Shown: positions 8,151-17,036, counted from the stretch's first letter. The stretch: DNA of 20,441 nt from Propionibacteriaceae bacterium (GCA_905372155.1 CAJPNZ010000050.1:1-20441); one strand, 5' to 3'. A program made the numbers and translations. Notes: generated from the sequence alone by a model not told the origin.

Positions 8151-9239
8151 TCAGTCATCTCGGTCCTCGGTTGCCGGGGTGATCTGGTGTCGGGCGTCCC
8201 GGTAGATCTCCTGGATGCGTGTCTCGAGTTTCTCCTTGGGCGGCAGTGTGGTCCAGTACTCGGCCACGACTATGCCGTCCTTGTGCATCTCCAGCAGCTC
8301 CACCTGTTCCCGGCTCGCCTCGGTGCACAGGATGAGGCCGATGGGTGCCTCCTCGCCGGGCTGCCTTTCGTACCGGTCGAGCCATTTGAGGTAGAAGTCC
8401 ATCTGGCCCTTGTAACTCGGTTTGAACTTCCCGATCTTCAGTTCGACGGCTATCAACCGCCTCAACGGGCGGCTGAAGAACAGCAGGTCGAGGTAGAAGT
8501 CGTCGTTGTCGACGGTCATCCGTTGCTGCCGGGAGACGAAGGCCCAGCCGTTGCCGACCTCAAGGAGGAACGCCTCCATCTCCCGGATGATCGCTTCCTC
8601 CAGGTCCCGCTCCGCCCAGGAGTCGTGCAAACCCAGGAACTCCAAGAAGTAGGGATCGCGGAAACTGTCCGCCGGGATCATCGATCCGCCCAGCGCCTGG
8701 GCGTTGGCGATCTCCTTGCGTTCGTAGCCGTGACGCCCGATGAGTTCCCGCAACGCCCGGACGCTCAGCCGCGCGCTGACGGCCTGGTCGATGTAGTAGG
8801 CCCGCGCCTCCGGAGACCGGACCGGCAGGAGGGCCAGGATGTGGCTCCAGCTCAATTGTCGCGACAGTGATACGACAATCTCCTCGTCAGAGAAGACCTG
8901 GGAGAACTGGATCATGCGGTACAGGTTCGCTCTGGTGAAACCTCGGCCGAACCTCCGAGTCAATTGTGGCACCAGTGAAGCAACAATCTCTTTGGCGTAG
9001 TCAGCGCGGGTTTCGCACAGGATCTCCGTGTCGATCATCCGCCCGATGTGCCAATGCATCAAGGTCAGGGCCGCATTGGCCTGTGTGGCGACGGCGGCGC
9101 GGGTCTGTTCGATGAGCGCAGAGACCCGTTCCAGCAGGGAGCCCTCCCCGGACAGCGCCGCTTGGTGAATGGGGGTGAGATCCGCTCCCGCGGAGGTCTC
9201 GGGCCTCGGGACCGGTTCTGGGTGGTTGCGCGTGGTCAC
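8151..9239 (-). CDS. DUF1016/YhcG-type PD-(D/E)XK nuclease-domain protein
   Basis: This 362-aa protein has the two-part layout of the YhcG family. A helical DUF1016 N-terminal region lies at about 35-190 (with LYRMIQFSQVF and LSWSHILALLPV). A PD-(D/E)XK domain lies at about 200-345. The nuclease core is visible as DFYLDLLFF with Asp251, then AVELKIGKF with Glu266 and Lys268, then GQMDFYL and IGLILC. Family members are often encoded beside restriction-modification genes, and the fold suggests DNA binding or cleavage. It starts at GTG 9239, 3 bp after the methylase stop, with GAGGA upstream, indicating translational coupling. All catalytic positions appear intact. Its partner here is probably the methylase and ATPase machinery. 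Confidence 0.9.
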   Translation of the reverse strand: MTTRNHPEPVPRPETSAGADLTPIHQAALSGEGSLLERVSALIEQTRAAVATQANAALTLMHWHIGRMIDTEILCETRADYAKEIVASLVPQLTRRFGRGFTRANLYRMIQFSQVFSDEEIVVSLSRQLSWSHILALLPVRSPEARAYYIDQAVSARLSVRALRELIGRHGYERKEIANAQALGGSMIPADSFRDPYFLEFLGLHDSWAERDLEEAIIREMEAFLLEVGNGWAFVSRQQRMTVDNDDFYLDLLFFSRPLRRLIAVELKIGKFKPSYKGQMDFYLKWLDRYERQPGEEAPIGLILCTEASREQVELLEMHKDGIVVAEYWTTLPPKEKLETRIQEIYRDARHQITPATEDRDD

Positions 9240-9242
9240 GAG

Positions 9243-12071
9243 TCAGTCCTCATCTTCGAAGTCGAACGCTTCCTGGGTGGAGCGGGGCACCGAGGCGAGT
9301 TTCCTGGCTTGTTCGTTCACGTCGCCCCATGCGCTGACGAGGCTGTTGAACAGGAGCGCGTCCTTGGCATCCTTTTTCTTCTCGGCCTCGTGGAAGAGCA
9401 GGAAGCCGAGTTCCTTTACCGCGTCCAGATCCACCCGCACCTCCTGCAACCCGGGCAGCAACTGGGCGACCTTCTCCACCCCACCATCGGCCATCGCCGC
9501 GGCCAGACGAACCGTAGCCTCCCAGATGCTGAGCCGGTCATCGGTTTGTGGCGTCCAACCGGCGCTGAGGTTCTCGGGTGAGAGCAGCCGCGCCCTGCCG
9601 CCCCTGGCCTCGAAAATACCGCCGCGTTCCAGGGCGCCGATGGATGTGTCGGTGGAGCGAGCCAGCTGATCCGCCAAACCGGAACTCTCGGTGCCCCAGC
9701 CGTAGCTGCGGTACCACTTCACGGCGAACCGCGTATCGGGGTCGAAGTCCGATTCCTGCTCCCCCAGCACCTCGTCGAGGGTGGCGTTGATGAGCAGCAG
9801 GGCGTCCCTCACCGACATGTCGGACCCGTCGGCCTCACGCACCCGCGCATACCGGGAGAACACCGAAATACCGGGACCAATGGCCGCCTGGGCCAGATCA
9901 ACAGGGGCGATGGCCCCCTGCATGAGCGTCCGCAGGGCCTCCGGCAACTCGGACTTGAGCCGAGCAACGAACAACCGGCGGGTAATGGAATCAGCATCTA
10001 CAGGTCGCGGACGGCAGGCCAAGACTATAGAAGTAGCCAATGCATTTGAGCTGAGGCTACGAGGTCGCTTGGCGGATTCTGTTCGGACTGGCCATGTAGC
10101 AGTAATCATCCAACCGCTTGCGATAAGGCCACCTAGCAGTGTGTACCAGCCTGTAGATGCCGCTTCCCCTTTAACGCTATCTTTCTGGCGATAAGCATAG
10201 TAGATAGTAATTGGATAGTTGTTGCTAGCATTCTTTCTAATGTTACCAAACACGCCGTTGAATCCATTGATGAAAAAGCTCTTAGCGCCAGCTTGACCGC
10301 CATGCCTAAAAGGATTAGCCACCAACTCTTCCCGCTTAGGCGCCATGACCGTCGCGAACAATCCTGGAATCATCTTCGACAACATTCGACGGAGCCAAAC
10401 GTAGTAAAAATCCGACAAATCGGAATACCCAATATTATCATAATATGGCGGATCAGTGGAAATGACAGACGAACCATATTCTCTTGACGACGCATTAGAT
10501 TGGCTTACATCTGTTGCAAGAATGTTAGCAGGCAAACGCTCTAGAGCACGCGTCACCCAGTTCACTTGCCCCAAGAAGCTCCCAGAAGAAGCCGAAAAAG
10601 GGTTGGCCTCAGGAAAAGTCCAAGTCATCGACATAGCGGGGCGAAGGAAAACATGCTCTACAGTCTCACGCCCCGAGTGCCAAATTGAGAGATTGCTCGA
10701 ACGCCCCGTCAGCCTGCTAACCGCAAGAGCCAGATAAACGCACACAGCTTTTGCATAGGCTGCAGCTCCCGCAGCACCTTCAAAAAAGGCGGTCGCTTCC
10801 ATACCTACAGCCGCGGCGTCCGCTAATACACATTCCCGGACTTCTTCCAGAAGATCGCTCAAAATATTAAGCACTACAAGCTGCCGATCCGTAAACAGAT
10901 CAACCCATTGCTTAAGGCCGTAGTTTGGGGTTGTAATTGCACGCGGATCGTAAGGAATTTCACCCTCTGGAACCTCGGTGGGAACTAGCGCTCGAGCAGC
11001 ATCCACTTGGAATTGAGATGGAGAAAGATATAGACGACCTTGATCAGACTCAGCAACAACGGCAATCAGAGCCGAACCCATACGCCCAGCGGCCGCCTCC
11101 GCCCGAATGTGATCATTCGAGATCACCGTGCGGTCCCCAACAGCAAATCCTTTCCCTCGATGCACTGTGCCATCTTCTGACCCACCCGGTCCGTCCGCGT
11201 TATGCACCACCTCGTAGTACACCCGCCCGTCCCGCACGGTGGCGCGCACCCAGGCTTCCTTGCCCTTTTTCTTGCTCAGCCACCACGAGTTCACCAAGGG
11301 GACCTCGATGGGGTTGGCGGGGTTGGGGCTTTTCACGGTGCGGGCCCATATCCAGGCGATCACAGTGTGTTCGGTGCCGTCAGGAGCCTTGACCTTGGGA
11401 TACAGGTGGCCGATGCGCCGGAATGCCTCGTCGCGCATCCATTTGCCGTAGTAGCGGACGTCTTCCGCAAGTCCTTCGGCACGCTGGTAGATGCTTTGTT
11501 CATTGCCTCCCGGGTGCACGGGTTCCTGCCCCGCGAATTTGGGCGGTATCTCTATGAGCGCCTTGTTGATGAGCACTGCCAGGGGGTTGAGGTCGCTGGC
11601 GTGGGCCTCCAAACCCAGGCGCTGCGCCTCCAGGGGAATGGATCCGCCGCCCGCGAAGGGGTCGAGCACAGCGGGAAGTTCACCGTCGTTGCTCTTGCGG
11701 ATCTCCTCGCGTGCCCGGCGCAGCAGCGGTTCGTCGTTGCTGTTCTCCCACACCACCAGCTCTTCCATGAGGGCGTGCAGCCGGGCGCGTTCGGCGTCCT
11801 GTTCCTCAACGGTCGGGAACTCCTCCGGGCGCGAGGCGGGATCGTCGACGAGTTGAGCGAACAGCACTGCGCGGGCGGTCGCGAGCGGTCGGCGTGCCCA
11901 GTACAGGTGCAGGGTGGAGGGGTGTCCGTGGCGGATCGACTTCTCGCGAGCCGATGCGGCATTGATGGCCTCCAGCGGCAGGGAGGTCTCGATGAGTTTC
12001 TTCTTCGGCGTGTTCGCCACGGATTTTCCTTCGGTTTCTACGGGTTGGCTGGAATGGTTCGGGCCGGTCAT
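9243..12071 (-). CDS. DUF1156-type DNA methyltransferase (COG1743-like)
   Basis: This 942-aa S-adenosylmethionine-dependent DNA methylase is probably N6-adenine (N4-cytosine not excluded). The N-terminal DUF1156-like block has INAASAREKSIRHGHPSTLH (36-55) and WARRPLATARA. Motif I is VLDPFAGGGSIPLEA (135-149) and the catalytic motif IV is DPPYYDNIGYSD starting at Asp540. The roughly 390 residues between them could hold target recognition; motif order is I then IV. The ATG at 12071 overlaps the helicase stop as ATGA. An internal GTG at codon 18 is an alternative start. The middle of the gene (about 10000-11180, residues ~298-691) is much poorer in GC than both ends while the frame stays open, suggesting exchange of a specificity segment. 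In context it could mark host DNA as self. Confidence 0.9.
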   Translation of the reverse strand: MTGPNHSSQPVETEGKSVANTPKKKLIETSLPLEAINAASAREKSIRHGHPSTLHLYWARRPLATARAVLFAQLVDDPASRPEEFPTVEEQDAERARLHALMEELVVWENSNDEPLLRRAREEIRKSNDGELPAVLDPFAGGGSIPLEAQRLGLEAHASDLNPLAVLINKALIEIPPKFAGQEPVHPGGNEQSIYQRAEGLAEDVRYYGKWMRDEAFRRIGHLYPKVKAPDGTEHTVIAWIWARTVKSPNPANPIEVPLVNSWWLSKKKGKEAWVRATVRDGRVYYEVVHNADGPGGSEDGTVHRGKGFAVGDRTVISNDHIRAEAAAGRMGSALIAVVAESDQGRLYLSPSQFQVDAARALVPTEVPEGEIPYDPRAITTPNYGLKQWVDLFTDRQLVVLNILSDLLEEVRECVLADAAAVGMEATAFFEGAAGAAAYAKAVCVYLALAVSRLTGRSSNLSIWHSGRETVEHVFLRPAMSMTWTFPEANPFSASSGSFLGQVNWVTRALERLPANILATDVSQSNASSREYGSSVISTDPPYYDNIGYSDLSDFYYVWLRRMLSKMIPGLFATVMAPKREELVANPFRHGGQAGAKSFFINGFNGVFGNIRKNASNNYPITIYYAYRQKDSVKGEAASTGWYTLLGGLIASGWMITATWPVRTESAKRPRSLSSNALATSIVLACRPRPVDADSITRRLFVARLKSELPEALRTLMQGAIAPVDLAQAAIGPGISVFSRYARVREADGSDMSVRDALLLINATLDEVLGEQESDFDPDTRFAVKWYRSYGWGTESSGLADQLARSTDTSIGALERGGIFEARGGRARLLSPENLSAGWTPQTDDRLSIWEATVRLAAAMADGGVEKVAQLLPGLQEVRVDLDAVKELGFLLFHEAEKKKDAKDALLFNSLVSAWGDVNEQARKLASVPRSTQEAFDFEDED
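10000..11180. other. Low-GC segment inside the methyltransferase gene
   Basis: Hand counts of 60-base lines give about 37 percent GC at 10201-10260, 42 percent at 10441-10500 and 43 percent at 10861-10920. This compares with about 68 percent at 11641-11700. Edges are gradual and placed by eye; GC returns to about 60 percent near 11041-11220. The segment encodes the DPPY motif and the region before it. It fits recombinational replacement of the specificity part of the methylase. Confidence 0.6.
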
Positions 12072-15000
12072 CGTGGCGGTCCTCCCCTATTCCAGTAGTC
12101 GCGCCATTCCTCGTTGTAGGAGCGTGTGGTGGTGGATGGTTCGAGGTGCGCGAAGGCGTCGGTGACGTAGCGCAGTTCGTCGTGTTCGGGGCCGTCGGGT
12201 GAGACCTGGACGAGCGCCAGGCGGTGTCTCTCGCCCTGGGTCTGGGCGAAGGTGACCTCGTTGGTCGTGATGGCGAACGTGTCGGATCCCTCGATCCGGC
12301 CCTTGACCTCGATGTAGTGGATCCGGCCCTCGTCATCTGTGGAACGGATGTCGTAGCCGGGATTGTTTCGGGGCATCTCCACCGGGTTCCTGCCGATGGC
12401 ACGCTCCGCGACCAGCACCGCTTCCACCGCCCGGCGTTCCACTTCTTCCGTGGCGCGGGTCCTGACCGGCGCCTCCTGTCCGGATTCCGCCGCGATGAGG
12501 CGGCTCGGCACGATCAGCGCGGCGCTGCGAATCACCCCGGAGACGGCGACGAGTTTGGTGTGGAGCGCGAGTTCGTGGAGTCTGCGTTCGAGGCGTTTCT
12601 CCAGTTGACGGGCCTTGGCGTGGGCGGTTTCGGCCCGCACCCTGCCGATGGTGCCTGCGCGTTCGAGATCCTCCAGGCGGTTGTATTCGCGATCCCAGTG
12701 GTTGATCTCCGCAAGCAGCCGCTCCCTGACTTGTTTGCAGGTGCGGGCAACCTCGATTTCGAGCCGGGCACGGATTTCCTCCATGCGGGGTTGCATGCCG
12801 CTGCGGTAGGAATTGGCGCGCACGGTCTTCTCGTGGTTTCCCTTCACCCATTCGTCGTTCAGGATCGAGGTGATGGCGGCGGCCTCTCCTGGCTGGGGTG
12901 CGTCGTAATCCAGGTAGGGGGGTGCCGCAGAGACCGTGACCGTTCCGTCCGGTTCCAGGATCGGGTAGTCGAAATGGTGTGAGACGGTGTCGGTGCCGGG
13001 CGCGGAGTTCGTGATGCGCTGCTCGACGGTGTACATCAACGCCGGGACCTCCGCCTGTTGGCTGCGCCTGTCGACCAGGACGGTACCGTGCCGCAGTGCC
13101 GACCCCAGGTCCTCGATTGTCGCCTCGATCACGGCGTGGAGCAGTGGCTGGCCCGGGGCGATGAGGGTGGCGGGCGGCTGGCCCTCGGGGTGGGTGAGGT
13201 GCAGTTCGAAGGTGATGCGTTCGTACTGGTCGGCGACGGGGGCCCAGCGGTTCAGGCGGCGCGCGATGTCGATGACCCGGGTGGGGACGCGGGTGATTTC
13301 GTAGCGTCCCTTCTCCCGTTTGCGGACCTGCCCGCCCAGGCGTTCGAACGCGGACAGGAAGAAGGCGGCGATGTAGCCGGGCTGGAGGCGGCGTTCGCGG
13401 GCCTTCTCCATTCTGGCCCGTACCTCGTCGAGATCGAGTGCGCTGAACATCTCGGGATGCAGCGCCTTCTCCGCGAGCATCTCGTCCAGCCCGTCCCTGA
13501 CCCCCGCGTCGATGATGCGATCCAGTTTGGCCTTCACCTCGGGGCGGTCCCCGTACCGGATGGCCTCGATCAGCAGGTCGCGCAGGGACCGTTCCTGGAA
13601 GGCGTCATCATCACCGAGCACGTTGAACAGGTTTCCGTTGTATGCCACCGACATCTGTTCGATCTTCGAGAGCAACCGTGTGAAAACATCGCCTTCGCGG
13701 GTGTCCTTGGCCACCATGTTCCACAGGTGACAGACCTCGCGCTGACCGATGCGGTGGATGCGACCGAAACGCTGCTCTATCCGGTTCGGGTTCCACGGCA
13801 GGTCGTAGTTGACCATCAGGTGGGCGCGCTGCAGGTTGAGCCCCTCCCCCGCGGCGTCCGTGGCGAGCAGCACCACCGTGTCGGGGTTGTGGGTGAATTT
13901 CTCACGCGCCGCCATTCGTTCCTCGCGGCTGGTGCCGCCGTGGATCCTAACCACCGCGTCGGAGCGGCCGAGCTGGGCGCTGATTCTCTGATCCAAGTAG
14001 TCGAGGGTGTCCCGGTGCTCGGTGAAGATGATGATTTTCCTCGCCGCCCCGGTGCCGTCGCCGGCCAGTAGTTGTTCGTCGAGAATGGTGCGCAGCTGCA
14101 CCCATTTCTTGTCGTCGTCCAGTCGCCGGACCTTGTATGCGATGCGAATGAGATCCTCAAGGGTCGTGATCTCGGTGTGCAGCTCCGGGATGGTTTGCGC
14201 GGCGGTTGCGCGATCCACCACGTACTCCACCTGGGTTTCGAATTGGAGGCGTTCCGAATCGGTTGTTTCCAGGTCCATGTCTTCGTATTCGTGGATCGAC
14301 AGGGACGGGAGTTTCGCGTCGAACCGGGCGGCGGTTTGTTCCTTCTCTGCAGGGTTCGCCGTTTCCTGGATGCGGGTGAGTTCGCGGAGCCTGTCTTCGA
14401 GGCGGCGTTGGCGGCGTTCCAGCGACCGCAGGATCGCTTCCGGGCTGGAGGCGAGGCGGCGTTGCAGAACGGTCAGGGCGAATCCGACGTTGTTTCCGCG
14501 TTTCCTGTCGCCCGCCTGCGAGATGCATTCGGCGCGTCCCATTTCCGTGCGCACGTAGTCGGTGACGAGATCGTAGAGTTCCCGTTCGGCCGGGCTCAGT
14601 TCGTAGGCCACCGTGTAGGCGCGGCGTTCCGGGAACAACGGTTTGCCCTCGAAGGTGAGCAGGTCCTCCTTGACCATGCGGCGCATGAGGCCTTTCGTGT
14701 CGGTGCGGTGTACTCCTTGACGGTACTGGCCCTCGAAGCGGTCCCGGTCCAGCAGCGACATGAACAGCTGGAAATCCTCTTCTTTTCCCGCGTGCGGGGT
14801 GGCGGTCATCAGCAGGAGGTTGTGTGCGGTTTCCGAGAGCAGCCTGCCCAGTTTGAAACGTTTCGTCTCGGACACCTCGCCCGCCCAGGATGAATAGTGG
14901 GCGGACATGCGGTGTGCCTCGTCGACCACGGCGACGTCCCAGTTCACCTCGGAAAGCTGTTCCATCAGGTCTTCGTTGCGGGAGATCTGATCCATTCGCG

Positions 15001-15631
15001 CAATCAGCCGGTTGTGGTCGGCGAAGACGTTGCGGCCGTGGGCGTCGTCGATCATCTGGCGGTTGAAAACCTCGAAACGCAGGTCGAACTTGGTGGCCAG
15101 TTCTTCGCGCCACTGCTCCACCAACCCGCCGGGAGCGACGACGATCGCCCGTTCGCAATCGGAACGCAGGATCAGTTCCTTGATGTAGAGGCCGGCCATG
15201 ATCGTTTTCCCGGCGCCCGGGTCGTCGGCCAGCAGGAACCGCAGCGGGAGACGCGGAAGCAGTTCCTCGTACACGGCGCGGATCTGATGCGGCAGCGGGT
15301 CCACATCCGAGCTGTTGACCGCGACCATCGGGTCATACAGGGCGGCGTACTTGATGCGCAACGCCTCCGCCGCGAGCCGGAACTCGTCCGGGTCGCCGTC
15401 GAACGCCGGAGCGGATTCGAGATCACCCACCGGCTCGAGATCAGCCGCGTCAGCCTCCGTGACCATGCGGCCGCCACTGGCCCCGGACTCGTCCCGGTAG
15501 AAGACCTCCACCAGCGTCGGATCCATGACCTCGACGGCGATCACGGTGACCGTCTGCCCCGGAACCAGGCCGCGGACTCGCTGCCCCGCACGCAGAACGG
15601 CCAGACCGGATGTGGTCTCTGCCCCGGTCAC
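12068..15631 (-). CDS. SNF2/DEAH-box helicase with C-terminal DUF3883 (NOV_C-like) domain
   Basis: This 1187-aa superfamily 2 DNA translocase is probably the first gene of the operon. Motif I (Walker A) is DDPGAGKT (136-143), motif II is VVDEAH (235-240, DEAH), and motif III is LLMTATPH (273-280). The second RecA domain has RIHGGTSREER, VLLATDAAGEGLNLQ and motif VI QRFGRIHRIGQ (about 620-630). A charged, probably coiled-coil region follows at about 950-1030. The C-terminus holds NNPGYDIRS and HYIEVKGR (about 1085-1112), the signature of DUF3883/NOV_C, a domain with a PD-(D/E)XK-like pattern. The GTG at 15631 follows GGAGGGAGG at good spacing. Related helicases occur in DISARM (DrmD) and BREX-like loci. 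Role inferred: ATP-driven movement on invading DNA. Confidence 0.92.
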   Translation of the reverse strand: MTGAETTSGLAVLRAGQRVRGLVPGQTVTVIAVEVMDPTLVEVFYRDESGASGGRMVTEADAADLEPVGDLESAPAFDGDPDEFRLAAEALRIKYAALYDPMVAVNSSDVDPLPHQIRAVYEELLPRLPLRFLLADDPGAGKTIMAGLYIKELILRSDCERAIVVAPGGLVEQWREELATKFDLRFEVFNRQMIDDAHGRNVFADHNRLIARMDQISRNEDLMEQLSEVNWDVAVVDEAHRMSAHYSSWAGEVSETKRFKLGRLLSETAHNLLLMTATPHAGKEEDFQLFMSLLDRDRFEGQYRQGVHRTDTKGLMRRMVKEDLLTFEGKPLFPERRAYTVAYELSPAERELYDLVTDYVRTEMGRAECISQAGDRKRGNNVGFALTVLQRRLASSPEAILRSLERRQRRLEDRLRELTRIQETANPAEKEQTAARFDAKLPSLSIHEYEDMDLETTDSERLQFETQVEYVVDRATAAQTIPELHTEITTLEDLIRIAYKVRRLDDDKKWVQLRTILDEQLLAGDGTGAARKIIIFTEHRDTLDYLDQRISAQLGRSDAVVRIHGGTSREERMAAREKFTHNPDTVVLLATDAAGEGLNLQRAHLMVNYDLPWNPNRIEQRFGRIHRIGQREVCHLWNMVAKDTREGDVFTRLLSKIEQMSVAYNGNLFNVLGDDDAFQERSLRDLLIEAIRYGDRPEVKAKLDRIIDAGVRDGLDEMLAEKALHPEMFSALDLDEVRARMEKARERRLQPGYIAAFFLSAFERLGGQVRKREKGRYEITRVPTRVIDIARRLNRWAPVADQYERITFELHLTHPEGQPPATLIAPGQPLLHAVIEATIEDLGSALRHGTVLVDRRSQQAEVPALMYTVEQRITNSAPGTDTVSHHFDYPILEPDGTVTVSAAPPYLDYDAPQPGEAAAITSILNDEWVKGNHEKTVRANSYRSGMQPRMEEIRARLEIEVARTCKQVRERLLAEINHWDREYNRLEDLERAGTIGRVRAETAHAKARQLEKRLERRLHELALHTKLVAVSGVIRSAALIVPSRLIAAESGQEAPVRTRATEEVERRAVEAVLVAERAIGRNPVEMPRNNPGYDIRSTDDEGRIHYIEVKGRIEGSDTFAITTNEVTFAQTQGERHRLALVQVSPDGPEHDELRYVTDAFAHLEPSTTTRSYNEEWRDYWNRGGPPR

Positions 15632-15711
15632 AGGACGCCTCCCTCCGGTTCCTCCCGCCGACGATCGTGCGCGGGGAATCCATCATCGGGGTGACCAGCG
15701 CACACCCCCGA

Positions 15712-15741
15712 ATAGTAGCGGGTAGCAGCTGGGCAGGTCGA
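15712..15741 (-). promoter_or_regulatory. Candidate promoter of the defence operon
   Basis: On the minus strand, TCGACC (15736-15741) and TACTAT (15712-15717) are separated by 18 bp. Each matches the sigma-70 type consensus at four of six positions. The pair lies about 80 bp upstream of the helicase GTG, within the 224-bp gap after the membrane-protein gene. Matches this loose occur by chance, so this is only a candidate. Confidence 0.3.
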
Positions 15742-15855
15742 TGCGGCATCCCCCGCCCGGACACGTGCGGTAGTAGTCCGACAACAGTCGCCCGGAACGA
15801 ACATTTCACAGCCTTTTCGTCACAGCAGCTTTACCTCACCACACTCAAATTTGAC

Positions 15856-16626
15856 CTAATCTCTCTCCCCTGCCGGACTAGGCTTGGCTCCGACCGGTCG
15901 CCTACGCTCACTCTCCTCTCTTGCAAGACGCAACTTCGCCTCAAAAAATGAATCCGATTCAATGGAAGCCGCCCAAAAGAACTTCCCGACAAGGGGCGCA
16001 ATAACAGCAAAACCAAGCGAAGCGGCCACCACAAAAGCGAGCCCTGTCGCATCACATACGATGCGCGCAAACTTCTTGGAAACAAAAGTCACAAGATCCT
16101 GAATATGAAGGAGTCGCAGGGCAAGATAGAGCAATACAGCAACGATTGCCGCGGTCGCGAGAAAATGAATCACAGCTGAGGCAACAGAGAGCAAAGAAGC
16201 CACAACCCAATCGAGCGACCCCAGCTGTGATGCGACCATGAGAAGTATCCAGATCGTGCTCGGAGCTCGCGCCCCCAGCAGGCCCTGCGCTTGCCACCCG
16301 ACAGGCCTCTCTTCCTGCCGAGCCACACGAAAGGGAAGAAATAGCATTGCCATCACCAGAATTTCTGCGATCAACAGAACAATTTGCTGGGCAGTTTGAT
16401 TGGGCAGAGCGAGCACAGGCGGGAGGCCCGTTGTGAACCACGCGGAAGCGGAATCGAGGCCCCAAACACGCGTCACCTCCGCCAAAACCTCACTCGGCCG
16501 CTGATGCCGCATGTAGGCGGCGATCGTCAGCATGGCTGCAGCACACGCGAGCCACTGGTACAGCAGATCGCTGTTCGTCTTCCAGTCCTTCAGGAACTCC
16601 ATCAAACCTTTCACGACTTTAAACAC
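15856..16626 (-). CDS. Multi-pass membrane protein of unknown function
   Basis: This 256-aa protein is read from GTG at 16626, chosen because AAGGAGG sits 7 nt upstream. The longer frame to 16746 has no hydrophobic or family signal in its extra 40 residues. Hydrophobic segments appear at about 21-38, 79-98, 122-140, 141-172 (long, perhaps two passes) and 194-213, giving roughly five or six passes. The C-terminal tail (about 220-256) is highly charged and probably cytoplasmic. I recognise no family. It precedes the helicase on the same strand with a 224-bp gap and shares the lower GC of the SIR2 gene, so it may have arrived with the island. Whether it belongs to the defence system is open. Confidence 0.75.
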   Translation of the reverse strand: MFKVVKGLMEFLKDWKTNSDLLYQWLACAAAMLTIAAYMRHQRPSEVLAEVTRVWGLDSASAWFTTGLPPVLALPNQTAQQIVLLIAEILVMAMLFLPFRVARQEERPVGWQAQGLLGARAPSTIWILLMVASQLGSLDWVVASLLSVASAVIHFLATAAIVAVLLYLALRLLHIQDLVTFVSKKFARIVCDATGLAFVVAASLGFAVIAPLVGKFFWAASIESDSFFEAKLRLAREESERRRPVGAKPSPAGERD

Positions 16627-17036
16627 GCCCTCTCCTCCTTGGTTTTCGAGTTGCCACCAGTGTCGCAACGGCCACTGACATTTTCTGTACTGCTTGGCCG
16701 CCCCTCCAGCAGGCCCGCTGCGAGAAGACACGCTGAAACTTGCCACGGATAACGTCTCTGCCAGTCCAGCCCCTAGTCAAAGCTAAATTGAGCAGTGTCG
16801 TAAGGTCGTAGCAACGGTGCTTGCCGGGGAGGGAAGGGGTTGATGATACGGCACATGCTGCTCGGCGCAGGACCATGGCGACGGTCTAGAACGAACCGAC
16901 AGGAGGATGCCCACGGCATCAGATCACGGGGTCAGATCGATAGATCGGTTTCTGGAAACTGATTCACGGGCCACGCACCGAACACCGAGACACTCAGACA
17001 ACTTGATCCAACGAGTGTTTGTTCCTCAAACATCTG
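16627..17036. other. 410-bp gap between the membrane-protein gene and tRNA-Ala, no gene seen
   Basis: The open frames here have no family signal and no good ribosome site for a new gene. Small structures are present: GTTTC-TG-GAAAC near 16949-16960, and TGTTTG-AGGAA-CAAACA (minus strand) close to the tRNA 3' end, a weak candidate tRNA terminator with no T-tract. No integrase, transposase or second copy of the tRNA 3' end was seen. The stretch must contain the promoter of the membrane-protein gene, but I could not place it with confidence. Confidence 0.5.

Larger units (their letters stand above)
3456..15631 (-). other. Five-gene helicase-methylase-nuclease-ATPase-SIR2 defence operon
   Basis: The genes are co-directional with junctions of -4, 3, 40 and 35 bp, so one transcript is likely. 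The domain set (SNF2 helicase with DUF3883-like tail, DUF1156 methylase, DUF1016 PD-(D/E)XK protein, HEPN plus DUF499-type ATPase, SIR2) is typical of defence islands. No pglZ, brxA, brxB, drmA, drmB or drmC is present between the flanking genes. No transposase, integrase or regulator gene is visible. The system-level function is inference. Confidence 0.75.

Noticed and set aside
10000..11180. Inserted gene or frameshift within the methylase
   Set aside because: The methylase frame stays open throughout and contains the DPPY motif; only base composition changes.
3456..15631. Calling the operon BREX or DISARM outright
   Set aside because: The ATPase and helicase are reminiscent of those systems, but no PglZ phosphatase, BrxA/BrxB or DrmA/DrmB/DrmC is present, and the methylase is of DUF1156 type.
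16619..16876. 85-aa open frame on the minus strand in the gap before the membrane gene
   Set aside because: It is basic and low in family signal, has no convincing ribosome site and runs into the membrane-protein start region in another frame.
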